Assembly (NCBI GenBank): GCA_012744275.1
Contig: JAAYIE010000079.1
Coordinates: forward strand, 1-41,348
Length of the DNA stretch: 41,348 nucleotides
Reading direction: 5' to 3'
Source of the DNA: Desulfobulbaceae bacterium
Lineage (GTDB): Bacteria > Desulfobacterota > Desulfobulbia > Desulfobulbales > Desulfobulbaceae
A program made the position numbers and the translations under genes. Shown here piece by piece: positions 24,958 through 34,100 of the stretch. The notes under the pieces were generated by a model, which was given only the letters and a program-made list of their open reading frames with translations, had not been told where the DNA came from and did not search any database. The number at the start of each line of letters is the position of its first letter. Position 1 is the first letter of the stretch.

Positions 24958-27249
24958 TCAGGCAATGCTGTCGGTGTCTGCTTTGGCAAGTTTGGGAAGG
25001 ATGATTTCAAAGGTTGCGCCCACTGGAACCGCCAGCGCCTGGATGGCGCCACCGTGGCCCTCTATGATCTGGTGCACCAAGTGCAGGCCCAGGCCAAAGC
25101 CCTCGTCTTGTTCCGTGCGTGAGCCCCGCTGAAACTTGTCAAAAATACGCTGTCGCTCCGTCTCGGGGATCCCTGGCCCCTGGTCAGCCACCAGCAGCAC
25201 AAAACGGTCCGCTTCCTCCTGCAGACTCACCTGCACCAGGGTGCCAGCTGCGCTGAATTTGACCGCATTATCAAGCAGGTTCAACACCGCATGCACCAGC
25301 AGGGATTCATCGCCACTGTAGGGAGTGGTTTTTTCCGGCACATCCTCCCTGAGCTGAATGCCCTTTTTCACCGCAGCGGTCTGGATGGTCTCCAGGGCTT
25401 CACGCACCATGCGCTCCAAAGGGAAGGGAAAGCGCTTAACCTGCTGCCTGCCGCTTTCCAGGCGGGCTATATCGAGAAAATCCCGAATCATCCGGTTGAG
25501 CCGTTCTGCCTGGCTGCAAATCTTTTGGGCATAGGTTCGACTGACCCCATCCAGATCTTCTGTGAGCATTTGCCCATAGCCAAGAATAACCGTCAGCGGC
25601 TGCTTGAGTTCATGGGAAACAATGGAAACCACCTCATCCTTGACCCGCTCCAGTTCCTTTATTTCGGTGATGTCCTGGAGCAAAACTAAATTTCCGGAAA
25701 AACCAGTATCCGGTACCAGCAGACGGTGCATGCTGCCCTGGAGAAAACGACGGCCCGCAGCCATGCGCACCTGCACATCAAAAAATTGTAACTGCGCCTC
25801 TCGACCCGCCCCCTGCGGTACGGCGCCCTCTGTCGGCCTGATTTTGATCTGCTCGGCAAAAGTGGTATAAAAAGGCAGGTCGTCCTCTTCCTGGAGCGCA
25901 AATGCCTGCCAGAACTCTCTGAAAGCAATGTTGGCGAAAACCGGCTCACCACTTCTGCTCTCCCAGAGAATCACAGGCGGCAGCTCACGGTCTAACAGAT
26001 TTTCAAGGAAGTGGTGTTGCAGGCTTAAGGCGTTAACCGCCTCCTGCAAACGACCAAGGTGATCCTGAATACCGGCCGGGCTGAGCAGTGAGGGATTGCT
26101 TTTCTCCTTCACTGAAACAAACTTACTGTGCCCATGATAGACCTGTTGCAGCCGTGCATCAAGCTGACGGTCGAGCGTGTGGGCTTGGTGCAGAACACGG
26201 CTGGCTGCACTGAGCAGTTCCTGCAGGAGATAAAAAAGATAGGTAAAAAGAAGAAATACGAGCGGACTGATAAAGTCAAAAAAGATATGTCGATGAAACA
26301 GCGTCAGAGCGCTTGCGAAAACTGCAGTGGTCAACAGGGTATTCAGCGCCAGGTTGTGACGTTCGCCCGCAATCGGCCAGATGAAAAGCGGCAACGCGCC
26401 AAAGCAAGTGATCAGTGCAAAAGGTAACCAGACAACTGGCCTGATAAAGCTGGAATTAAGGAGGTTACCAAGAATACTGGCCTGAATCTCAATGCCGGGT
26501 GTGGGCGTTTTCCGGGTAAAAGCGGTGACATGGGAGTCTCCCAGGCCCAGGGCCTGCGCGCCAACCAGGATATAGCGGCCGGCGAAAACTTCAGGTGGGT
26601 AGCGGCCGGCAAGGACATCCCGGTACGACAGGGTGAGAAAGGTTGCCTCAGGCCCGTAAAAATTGATGATGCGCGGCCCCAACCCGGCGTCATCCGTTTC
26701 AAGAGTCACGCCAGCTGCAGTGGCTAGACTGACAGCAAAGGCCGGCGCCTCTTCCCGGGGGCTGATATCCACCTGCCGGACGATGCCGTCGCCGGAGAGC
26801 ATGGTTTCAATATGACCTATTCCAGCATAGCCGGTGATAGTCGGGCTCGGCTTAAGCATACCTGCCTGGTAGTCGGGGGCCACGGCCAGCACAGCCGGCG
26901 GGCCTTTGGCCAAGGCTGCACTCAAGGCAGCATCATCCGCGCCTGCTTCAGGAAAAAGGAAGTCAAAGGCAACGGCCTTGGCACTGCCCAAACGCGCCAG
27001 CAGCTCAGCATGGAGGTGGCGGGCAAAGGGCCATTGTCCGTATTGCCGTAAACTGGCCTCATCCACCCCTACGATTACGATACTTTGCTCTGGCGGCAGT
27101 GGCCCGCGCAGACGGAAAAGCATATCCATGCCGTCATTGACGAGGATGGTGCGGCCTCCGCCCTGTATATAGAGAAAAAGCAGCAGCAGTGCCAGAACCG
27201 GTGCTATCAGGCGGCGGAACACTGCGGGTATAACTGGCGTCGCTGACAT
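24958..27249 (-). CDS. CHASE2-domain sensor histidine kinase
   Basis: The 763-residue kinase has an N-terminal membrane helix, an extracytoplasmic CHASE2 sensor domain (about 32-270; IVIVGVDEASLRQYGQWPF, AFDFLFPEAG, GRYILVGAQALG), three closely spaced membrane helices (about 270-345), a PAS-like segment (about 420-530), a HisKA dimerization domain with the phospho-acceptor His near residue 546 in IVSHELKQPLTVILGYG, and a HATPase domain with N box HAVLNLLDNAVKF, G1 VADQGPGIPE and G2 GFGLGLHLVHQII. It lies 12 bases downstream of the LysM/FecR gene. The frame opens at a TTG at 27261; the ATG at 27249 is preferred. It should phosphorylate the response regulator at 28963-29688. CHASE2 ligands are generally unknown. 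Confidence 0.92.
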   Translation of the reverse strand: MSATPVIPAVFRRLIAPVLALLLLFLYIQGGGRTILVNDGMDMLFRLRGPLPPEQSIVIVGVDEASLRQYGQWPFARHLHAELLARLGSAKAVAFDFLFPEAGADDAALSAALAKGPPAVLAVAPDYQAGMLKPSPTITGYAGIGHIETMLSGDGIVRQVDISPREEAPAFAVSLATAAGVTLETDDAGLGPRIINFYGPEATFLTLSYRDVLAGRYPPEVFAGRYILVGAQALGLGDSHVTAFTRKTPTPGIEIQASILGNLLNSSFIRPVVWLPFALITCFGALPLFIWPIAGERHNLALNTLLTTAVFASALTLFHRHIFFDFISPLVFLLFTYLFYLLQELLSAASRVLHQAHTLDRQLDARLQQVYHGHSKFVSVKEKSNPSLLSPAGIQDHLGRLQEAVNALSLQHHFLENLLDRELPPVILWESRSGEPVFANIAFREFWQAFALQEEDDLPFYTTFAEQIKIRPTEGAVPQGAGREAQLQFFDVQVRMAAGRRFLQGSMHRLLVPDTGFSGNLVLLQDITEIKELERVKDEVVSIVSHELKQPLTVILGYGQMLTEDLDGVSRTYAQKICSQAERLNRMIRDFLDIARLESGRQQVKRFPFPLERMVREALETIQTAAVKKGIQLREDVPEKTTPYSGDESLLVHAVLNLLDNAVKFSAAGTLVQVSLQEEADRFVLLVADQGPGIPETERQRIFDKFQRGSRTEQDEGFGLGLHLVHQIIEGHGGAIQALAVPVGATFEIILPKLAKADTDSIA

Positions 27250-27261
27250 TCCAGCAGGCAA

Positions 27262-28941
27262 CTACAGCAGTAAAATACCCATCAGCAGCACGCCAATGAG
27301 GCTGCCTTCCAGAACCTTGGGCCTGTTTTTTACTGTCATGGTCTGGGCCGGTGTCCAGGGAGTCGCCGGTTCACCATTCTCGATTCCACGCAGATGAATA
27401 TAATACTTACCCGGGTCGAGCTTGTCCGGAAGGGTGTAGGAGGTAGAGGCCATCTTGCGCTCGTCAACCAGCAGTTCAGTAAACTCCTTGTCCATTGCCA
27501 CTTGCAGATCATAATGCCAACCCTCCGCCATGGGATGCCATTGCAGCTGGGGCGGTTCATCACTGGCGCTCTCAAGGCCGCCCACTGCCGGTGCTTCTTT
27601 CTGCTCCCAATTCAAAATTCCAGAAAAATTAGAGGCAAAATCATCCGCAGCCAGGGCCTGCACTCTGAAGTAATAGCTGCCCGGTGTCAATTCCGCAGTG
27701 GTATAGGAAGGACTCGAAAGGGTCTGATCATCAACTATATTCGTAAATCCAGCATCACGGCTCACCTGCACCCGATAGCGCACAGCCTGCTCCGATTCCA
27801 GCCAAGTGAATTGGCCGGTCTTGCCCCACATGATGGAGTCGTTTTTGGGCGTGGTCACCATGGGGGCGGGTGGCATAGTACGGACCACGAAGGGCTGCGG
27901 TCCCTGCTCCCGGCTTTCGAAGCCCCGTGTGTCAGTCACCGTAAAAAAAGCAAAATACGGACCATCCGGTACATTTTGCACCACCAGTGCTTCACCAGCG
28001 GGCGCGCTGTGCGCATACACCGTGGCCAAGCCCTTTTCATCACTGCTCAAGCGCAGCGTAACTTTACTGATTTCAGCCGTAACAGGCAGCTGAATCTTTG
28101 CAGGCAGAGTACGATAGACCGGTTCAAGCTGCGGTGCAGCTGGGGCGACCGGCAGCGCCTGAGGCGCCCCTAAGGGTTTACCTTCAAGCGTCTTTATACC
28201 CTGATCTGCCCGTACGTACGCGATGTTTGCGCCCGCTTGCACAAACACCTCACCTGCCAGAGTTTCAACTCTGGTGGATTGATCAGTTTCCGTCTTGAGC
28301 CGATACTCCGTACCGCGAATACCCGTTATTACCGTTGGGGTACGGGTACGCATGCTGTCGTTGAAACGCAGTTTTTTATCTAGCGTATGGGTGAGTTTAC
28401 CCTTGACCAGCATGGCTTCGGCCTTGATTTTTTTATCTGCAAGGCTGAAGAGATAGGTGATGGTAAATGCCGAGTTCGGCTCAATACGGCTGTACACTCC
28501 GTTGGGAAAAAGGAGCTGAACAAAAGTGTCATCTCCGGTCACCACTGTTTCACCAGGAGCAATCCGACCCCCTTGAACTAACTCGACAAGCCCACCGTCA
28601 TGTTTGCGCAGCTGAGCCGCGCCACTAACAGTGACCGCTGCAAGCTCAAGTTCTTCCATGTCTAACAGGGATTTAGGCACACTGATCTCAGTCTCAGCAT
28701 AGATGATGTACGGTGGTTTGAGCCTGTTGAGCCGGGCGAGGGTTCTCCAGTCTTCAGGATTTTTGCAATACTCTCTGGCCAGTGTAATCAGGTTAGTTCC
28801 GGCCGCCACCTGCAGAGGAATCATGTCATCCGCCGTTTCCCTGGCTGCGGCTTCTGCATGCACGAGAGACAGACAGGCTGAGAAGATAACACAACAAAGC
28901 AGCAGGTGTCTGACATAGTAATTTACAAAATTGATATACAT
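27262..28941 (-). CDS. LysM-FecR periplasmic protein with fibronectin-like repeats
   Basis: This 559-residue protein has an N-terminal signal or anchor (about 1-30), a LysM-type module (about 40-92; PLQVAAGTNLITLAREYCKNPEDWRTLARLN in pieces, PPYIIYAETEISVP), a FecR domain (about 105-240; GDDTFVQLLFPNGVYSRIEP, RTPTVITGIRGTEYRL), then two or more fibronectin-III-like segments (about 290-540, including WLESEQAVRYRVQVSRDAGF and WHPMAEGWHYDLQVAMDKEF) and a C-terminal hydrophobic end (EGSLIGVLLMGILLL). LysM usually binds peptidoglycan and FecR domains sense or relay signals at the periplasmic face. GGAGGT precedes the ATG at good spacing. It sits between the response regulator (21 bases upstream) and the CHASE2 kinase, so it is probably a sensor partner of that kinase. 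Confidence 0.82.
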   Translation of the reverse strand: MYINFVNYYVRHLLLCCVIFSACLSLVHAEAAARETADDMIPLQVAAGTNLITLAREYCKNPEDWRTLARLNRLKPPYIIYAETEISVPKSLLDMEELELAAVTVSGAAQLRKHDGGLVELVQGGRIAPGETVVTGDDTFVQLLFPNGVYSRIEPNSAFTITYLFSLADKKIKAEAMLVKGKLTHTLDKKLRFNDSMRTRTPTVITGIRGTEYRLKTETDQSTRVETLAGEVFVQAGANIAYVRADQGIKTLEGKPLGAPQALPVAPAAPQLEPVYRTLPAKIQLPVTAEISKVTLRLSSDEKGLATVYAHSAPAGEALVVQNVPDGPYFAFFTVTDTRGFESREQGPQPFVVRTMPPAPMVTTPKNDSIMWGKTGQFTWLESEQAVRYRVQVSRDAGFTNIVDDQTLSSPSYTTAELTPGSYYFRVQALAADDFASNFSGILNWEQKEAPAVGGLESASDEPPQLQWHPMAEGWHYDLQVAMDKEFTELLVDERKMASTSYTLPDKLDPGKYYIHLRGIENGEPATPWTPAQTMTVKNRPKVLEGSLIGVLLMGILLL

Positions 28942-28962
28942 GACCTACCTCCAGGTTGATGT

Positions 28963-29688
28963 TCACTCACTACCGCTAACGACAAGGGTATAGCCGATTC
29001 CGACCAGTGTACGAATCCGTACAGCTTCGCCCTCGCTAATATCTTCAAATTTTCTTCTTATGTTAGCAATATGGACAGATAACGCCCTGGATTCAACCCC
29101 AGGGTCATAGCCCAGCACCTCTTGCATGAGTTGCGCATAGGGGCGAACAGCGCCAACATGCCGCGCCAGATCAAAAAACAGATCGAATTCGGTTTTAGTC
29201 AGTGACACCACACCACAGCCATGCACCTCCACCTCCCGTTTGAGAGGATCAATGCGCAAACAGCCGAGTTGCAAAGGAGGCTGCGCAGTTCGTGTCGCCT
29301 GGGTTCCCTGCCGTGCTTGGCGCAGCAAAACCCTCGCCCTGGCCAGCAGTTCTCTTGCATCGAAGGGTTTGGCCAGATAATCATCGGCACCGAGTTCGAG
29401 TCCGGTCACCCTGTCTTCAACCGTACCCTTTTCGGTTAACATCAAAACCGGCACGCGACTGCCAGCAGCACGCATTTCACGCAGTACACCCAAACCGCTT
29501 TGAAAGGGCATGATCACGTCCAGAATAAGCAAATCCGGCTGCTCTCTGTTGATCCGTTCCAGGCTGTTTTTGCCGTCTTCAGCAGTAGCGACCGTTGCTC
29601 CCCGGCCGGCAAAAAAATCGTTCAGCATGGAACGCGTAGCGGTGTCGTCTTCGAAAATCAGTATTTTGCAGGATGAAAGACTGTCCAT
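28963..29688 (-). CDS. OmpR/PhoB-family response regulator
   Basis: The 241-residue protein has a receiver domain (about 1-120) with acidic pocket E13-D14-D15, phospho-acceptor D57 in LILDVIMPF, T85 and K107 (LAKPFD), and a C-terminal winged helix (about 145-240; SLTKTEFDLFFDLARHVG, RALSVHIANIRRKFED, TLVGIGYTLV) that binds DNA. It is first in an operon with the LysM/FecR protein and the CHASE2 kinase, and reads divergently from the rhodanese lipoprotein, a possible target. TGGAACC gives only a weak ribosome site. Confidence 0.94.
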   Translation of the reverse strand: MDSLSSCKILIFEDDTATRSMLNDFFAGRGATVATAEDGKNSLERINREQPDLLILDVIMPFQSGLGVLREMRAAGSRVPVLMLTEKGTVEDRVTGLELGADDYLAKPFDARELLARARVLLRQARQGTQATRTAQPPLQLGCLRIDPLKREVEVHGCGVVSLTKTEFDLFFDLARHVGAVRPYAQLMQEVLGYDPGVESRALSVHIANIRRKFEDISEGEAVRIRTLVGIGYTLVVSGSE

Positions 29689-29881
29689 AAGGTTCCATTA
29701 GGATAGATGCTGTACATATTATCGGACTTACTTGCATTCGGCAAGATTCAAGCAGCGGATGCAGCCGTTGGATACAATCACTTTTTCTCTTGCTAATCGG
29801 ACAAAAACGGTTAACTATATGTGATAGTGGTTAGCATTCGTGCAAATCTTCAGAAAAAAACATCAATTCACGGAGGTAGCA

Positions 29882-31207
29882 ATGCCAGCAGCCCTGAAAC
29901 GACTCCGCTTTATCCCCATTTGTTTTGTAGCTTTGCTGCTTGTGTTCGGCTGTGCGCCCGCAAAGGAAGGCGTGCGTTCTACTGTGGCGCCAAAAGGCAC
30001 ACAACAGGCCGGCGAGACTGCAACTGGAACCATCAAAGGTATTTCCAACCTTGCTAAATCTATTTCACTGGAGGTAGGCAAAGGCGAAGCGGCAAAAACC
30101 ATGCTTATCCGCTTTGATGACAAGACCATCGGCATGCAGGATGCCGTGCAGGGTGAGCCCAGTGTCATCACATACACCATGCAGGGCGACACCCCCTATG
30201 CCACCGAGGTAAAAAGGAAAATCGCCACTATTCCTGAAGGGGTTAGCGAGATCAAAACTGCTGAACTGGTGACCCTGCTTGAGAAGGATCCCAAGGTTTT
30301 TCTGGTTGATTCCCGGCCTTTGCCCCGTTACCAACAGGCCCACCTGCCGGGTGCCCATTCCATCCCCCAGGCCAAACTGGAAAAAGAACAGGCTGCTATC
30401 CTGCCGGCTGATAAAAACACGCCTGTCGTCTTTTATTGCGGTGGTGTCACCTGCCCCTTTTCTCCGGCATCAGCTGCCATAGCTAAAGATCTGGGCTACA
30501 CCAATGTAATGGTATACCACGAGGGAGAACCCGAGTGGACCAAGGCTGGTCTACCTGCATACTCCGATGATGATTATATCGTGAACGGCAATGTGGTCGT
30601 TCTTGATATTCGTAATCCTGAGGTAGCACAGCAAGGCAGGATTAAGGGAGCGTATAATATCCCCTATGAGCAGCTCTTCGACAAACTCGATGACGTTGCC
30701 CGCAACGCACCCCTGGTGCTCTATGGTACCCAGGAACCCAAGGATGCCGTAGCCGAACTCAGAGAGGAAGGGTTTAAATTCGTCTCCCTGGTCAAGGGCG
30801 GTTATACAGGCTGGGTACAGCGCGGTGGCGCCGTAGATCAAGGCCCTATCTACACGACTGAAATCCGCTGGGTACGCCAACTCGGCAAGGGAGAGGTTTC
30901 CCTTGAGGATTTCCGCAAGGCCGCCAGTGGTAAAGATAAAAATGCGGTCATCGTTGATGCCCGTACCAAGGAAGAGGTTGCCAGGCTGGGCCAGTTCAAA
31001 AATACCATCAACATCCCGTTGGATGAAATTCCGCAGAGGATGAACGAACTGCCAAAAGACAAAAAGATTTACGTGCACTGCTCCACCGGCGCCCGCGCCG
31101 ATATGGCCTACAGTGAGCTGGTGAAGCATGGTTTTGATGTTAAATTCCTCTTACTCAACATTGAAGACGCAGCCTGTGACTGTGAAATCATCCGACCTGA
31201 GTCCTGA
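29882..31207 (+). CDS. Lipoprotein with three rhodanese domains
   Basis: The 441-residue precursor has a lipoprotein signal ending in LLLVFGC, with C24 as the lipidated residue, a 90-residue linker domain, and three rhodanese repeats: (1) about 120-225, with active-site FYCGGVTC; (2) about 230-320, where the Cys position reads VLYGTQEP and is lost; (3) about 335-435, with VHCSTGARAD. Rhodaneses carry sulfur on the active-site Cys as persulfide. Two active copies in a periplasmic lipoprotein fit sulfur-compound handling, as expected in sulfur-metabolizing bacteria; the substrate is not known. The frame opens at 29840, but ATG 29882 behind CGGAGG starts the signal peptide and is chosen. It is divergent from the response regulator operon. 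Confidence 0.85.
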   Translation: MPAALKRLRFIPICFVALLLVFGCAPAKEGVRSTVAPKGTQQAGETATGTIKGISNLAKSISLEVGKGEAAKTMLIRFDDKTIGMQDAVQGEPSVITYTMQGDTPYATEVKRKIATIPEGVSEIKTAELVTLLEKDPKVFLVDSRPLPRYQQAHLPGAHSIPQAKLEKEQAAILPADKNTPVVFYCGGVTCPFSPASAAIAKDLGYTNVMVYHEGEPEWTKAGLPAYSDDDYIVNGNVVVLDIRNPEVAQQGRIKGAYNIPYEQLFDKLDDVARNAPLVLYGTQEPKDAVAELREEGFKFVSLVKGGYTGWVQRGGAVDQGPIYTTEIRWVRQLGKGEVSLEDFRKAASGKDKNAVIVDARTKEEVARLGQFKNTINIPLDEIPQRMNELPKDKKIYVHCSTGARADMAYSELVKHGFDVKFLLLNIEDAACDCEIIRPES

Positions 31208-31314
31208 GGTATTGTAGCGGATGCGACAAAAGCTGTTGCCTGTTCTCAACCAGAATATGGTTGGCACCAGCTGAAAACGATCCTAACCACCATTTTCCGA
31301 TTATACTCCACTCA

Positions 31315-31359
31315 AACAAGAGAAGGTCTTTGCCCTAGGGGCAAAGACCTTCTCTTGTT
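31315..31359. terminator. Long perfect inverted repeat, probable bidirectional terminator
   Basis: Twenty-one bases (31315-31335, starting AACAAGAGAAGG) pair perfectly with 31339-31359 across a three-base loop. The stem base is A-rich on one side and T-rich on the other, but no long T run follows. It lies between the convergent rhodanese gene and tsaC, which suits termination from both sides. Confidence 0.6.
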
Positions 31360-31494
31360 ATCCAGCCTTGTACTCTCCGCCAACAGCGGCCTATTTCAAT
31401 GCTCTGCAGGCGCTTCACATGTCAGGGTTCCGGAAACGCTCCGAAACATGCCTTCATGGAAGGCTTACATCGAAGGAATTGATCCCGTAGTAAC

Positions 31495-32175
31495 TCACCT
31501 TACGCGATGCAACACTCTGCCACTGCTTAAAAAAACTTCAGCAGCCCGCTGCACATCGGCGAAAGGTATTTTACCGTCACGCAGGCACGTCAAAGCACCG
31601 TCACGCAGGGCAACCACTGTGGAGCCCGCTCCACCCGGCGTTTCACCCCCATCAAGAACAAAACCCCGATTATCTGTACTCCCTGGAAAAAGGCTGGCAG
31701 CCTGTTGTGCATTTATCGCCGGCTCCCTGCCGGATGAATTGGCACTGGTTGCAGTCAATGGTCCGCCAAAGGCTGCCAGCAATCTAGCAGCCACCGGATG
31801 GGACGATTGACGCAGGCCAATGCCTTGGGTGTGGGCGGTGAGCTGCCAGGGAAGAGAGCTGCGCGCTGGAAAAATCAGGGTCACAGCTCCAGGCCAGAAA
31901 CGCTGCATCAACCAGCTGTACAAGGCAGGAATATGTGCAGCGAGCTGGGAAATCTGGGCTTGTTCCCTCACCAGCGCCAGTACCGGTTTTACTACTGGTC
32001 GTGCCTTCAGCAGAAAAAGGTGTTCTAGAGCCTCTGTGTTGAATGGATCCACAGCAAGGCCGTAGTAGGTTTCTGTAGGGAAAGCCACAATCCCACCGGA
32101 ACGCAGCACCTCTACCGCCCGACTCAGGGCCTGCTCCGTCACTGGTTCCATTGGTACGGAGCTGGGTTTCACCAC
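31495..32175 (-). CDS. tsaC: L-threonylcarbamoyladenylate synthase (TsaC/Sua5/YrdC family)
   Basis: The enzyme makes threonylcarbamoyl-AMP from threonine, bicarbonate and ATP for the t6A37 modification of ANN-decoding tRNAs. The 226-residue protein has the YrdC fold motifs GGIVAFPTETYYGLAVDP, FLLKARPVVKPVLAL (the KxR substrate-binding segment), FWPGAVTLIF and GPLTATSANSSG. A long C-terminal Sua5 domain is absent, so the short TsaC type is likely. The frame opens at GTG 32175, which overlaps the purD-purE stop; a start at ATG 32151 (MEPVTEQAL) is as likely because no strong ribosome site is seen for either. Translation coupled to purD-purE is inferred. Confidence 0.92.
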   Translation of the reverse strand: MVKPSSVPMEPVTEQALSRAVEVLRSGGIVAFPTETYYGLAVDPFNTEALEHLFLLKARPVVKPVLALVREQAQISQLAAHIPALYSWLMQRFWPGAVTLIFPARSSLPWQLTAHTQGIGLRQSSHPVAARLLAAFGGPLTATSANSSGREPAINAQQAASLFPGSTDNRGFVLDGGETPGGAGSTVVALRDGALTCLRDGKIPFADVQRAAEVFLSSGRVLHRVR

Positions 32176-33941
32176 TTCAGCTTATCGTTTTTTGCAGCAA
32201 TATCTTCGGCCATGCCCATGGCATAATGCACTAACCGTTCCCGCAATTTGGTATCATTTAAGGCCAGCATGCGCGCCGCAAACACCGCAGCATTCTTGGC
32301 ACCGGGAGCACCAATACCCATGGTGGCGACCGGAACGCCCGGTGGCATCTGCACCGTGGAGAGCAATGCGTCAAGACCACCAAGAGACGAGGCGTTAAGC
32401 GGTACACCGATGACTGGCAGGGAAGTATGGGCCGCCATTACCCCGGCCAAATGCGCCGCCATACCCGCGCCTGCAATAATTACTTTCAAGCCGCGCTCCT
32501 GCGCTTCTCTGGCATAGGCGGCCGCATGTTCTGGTGTTCTGTGGGCCGAGGTTACGGTCAACTCAAAGCCGATCTGCATGGATTCAAGAAATTCCGCGGC
32601 TGTCCGCATCACCGGCAGATCTGAATCACTGCCCATAACGATGCCAACCTGTGGTTTGATGATGGCGCGTAAGCGGCACAGTGCCCGGTAGCCTATATCC
32701 CGACGGTACCAACTGCCCTCCCAGTGGATAAGGTCTGCTGCGGCGTAGGCAGACTTGATCGCTTCCTGAATCGTTTCACCAATGGCGCTCACCCCCAACA
32801 CCCGGCCACCGCTGGTGACAATCCTGCCTGCGTCCCTGCTGGTACCGCCATGGAAAACCTCAACATTTTCCATGGCTGCGGCCTGGTCTAAACCGGAAAT
32901 AATTTTTCCACTAACATAGCTACCAGGATACCCTTCCGCGGCAATCACTACGCACACTGTTGGCCGTGGGTCTATCTCCAGTTGTACCCTATCCAGAGTG
33001 CCATCAATGCAATGATTACACAACTCGACCAAATCCGTCTGCACTCGCATGAGTAAGGGCTGGCATTCAGGATCACCGAAGCGACAGTTGAATTCCAGCA
33101 CATTGACTCGGTCATCATCAATCATCAAACCCGCATAAAGGATGCCGCTGTAAGGACGTCCTTCAGAGGCCATGCCACGCACCACCGGCAGCATGATCTC
33201 TTCCATCACCTTTTGTTCCATCTCCTCGGTAAGTACCGGGGCCGGCGAATACGCCCCCATCCCACCGGTATTCGGGCCTTTGTCGCCATCAAAGGCAGCC
33301 TTGTGATCTTGGGATGAAGGCAAGGCCAACACGGTTTTCCCGTCGGTGAAGGCGAGAAAAGAGGCCTCTTCGCCACGGAGAAATTCCTCAATCACTAACT
33401 GCTCACCTGCAGCACCAAAGGCCTTGTCGCGCATAATCAGCTCAATGGCCTGCTCTGCTTCAGCCCGATCCTGCGCAATAATCACTCCTTTACCGGCGGC
33501 CAGGCCATCTGCCTTGACCACGCAGGGAAATTCCATGAAATCGAGGTAGCGTTTGGCCGCCTCAATTTCGGAAAAGGCCTGAAAACGGGCACTGGGAATC
33601 TGGTATTTCTTGAGGAATTCCTTGGTGAATACCTTGCTGCCTTCCAAAATTGCTGCTTTTTTGTTCGGGCCAAAGATACGCAACCCATTTTCCTGAAAGG
33701 CGTCAACAATACCCTTGGTCAACGGTTCTTCCGGGCCGACAATGGTCAGCTCAATCTGCTCCTGCAGGGCGAACTCCACCAGAGCGGGAATGTTGTTGGC
33801 GGCAATATTAACGCAGGTGGCAAGCCCCGCAATTCCGGCATTTCCTGGAGCACAGAAAAGCCCGTGGTCCATATCGGATTGACGCAATTTCCACACCAGG
33901 GCATGTTCCCGCCCACCACCGCCTATCACTAGAATTTTCAT
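32169..33941 (-). CDS. purD: Fused phosphoribosylamine-glycine ligase and N5-CAIR mutase (PurD-PurE)
   Basis: One open frame of 590 residues encodes two purine enzymes. Residues 1-424 are PurD (GARS), an ATP-grasp ligase joining phosphoribosylamine and glycine: MKILVIGGGGREHAL, IVGPEEPLTKGIVD, KADGLAAGKGVI, PNTGGMGAYSP, EFNCRFGDPE. Residues 431-590 are PurE, which moves the carboxyl group of N5-CAIR to give CAIR: VGIVMGSDSDLPVM, TSAHRTPEH with the active-site His at about 467, and VIGVPLNASSLGGLDALLS. The linker is only about six residues. The two usually are separate proteins. GGGGAAATA lies before the ATG. tsaC follows, overlapping the stop. Confidence 0.95.
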   Translation of the reverse strand: MKILVIGGGGREHALVWKLRQSDMDHGLFCAPGNAGIAGLATCVNIAANNIPALVEFALQEQIELTIVGPEEPLTKGIVDAFQENGLRIFGPNKKAAILEGSKVFTKEFLKKYQIPSARFQAFSEIEAAKRYLDFMEFPCVVKADGLAAGKGVIIAQDRAEAEQAIELIMRDKAFGAAGEQLVIEEFLRGEEASFLAFTDGKTVLALPSSQDHKAAFDGDKGPNTGGMGAYSPAPVLTEEMEQKVMEEIMLPVVRGMASEGRPYSGILYAGLMIDDDRVNVLEFNCRFGDPECQPLLMRVQTDLVELCNHCIDGTLDRVQLEIDPRPTVCVVIAAEGYPGSYVSGKIISGLDQAAAMENVEVFHGGTSRDAGRIVTSGGRVLGVSAIGETIQEAIKSAYAAADLIHWEGSWYRRDIGYRALCRLRAIIKPQVGIVMGSDSDLPVMRTAAEFLESMQIGFELTVTSAHRTPEHAAAYAREAQERGLKVIIAGAGMAAHLAGVMAAHTSLPVIGVPLNASSLGGLDALLSTVQMPPGVPVATMGIGAPGAKNAAVFAARMLALNDTKLRERLVHYAMGMAEDIAAKNDKLKW

Positions 33942-34063
33942 TATTTCCCCATGGTACTGTTTGTCTCAATCACCAGTTTCGCCTAGCCTAATCAGGCCCA
34001 AACGGGTCTTAGGAATCAGGCCACAAGCCTTACAGGCCCATTCAGGGCACTGCCTCATTTCTC

Positions 34064-34093
34064 TTGACAGTAAATAAAAGAAATTGGTACCCT
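34064..34093 (+). promoter_or_regulatory. Probable promoter of the TetR-type regulator
   Basis: A perfect TTGACA (34064-34069) is followed after 18 bases by TACCCT (34088-34093), a modest -10 box. The start would fall near 34100, at the edge of the palindromic operator. Confidence 0.5.
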
Positions 34094-34100
34094 CGCTAAA

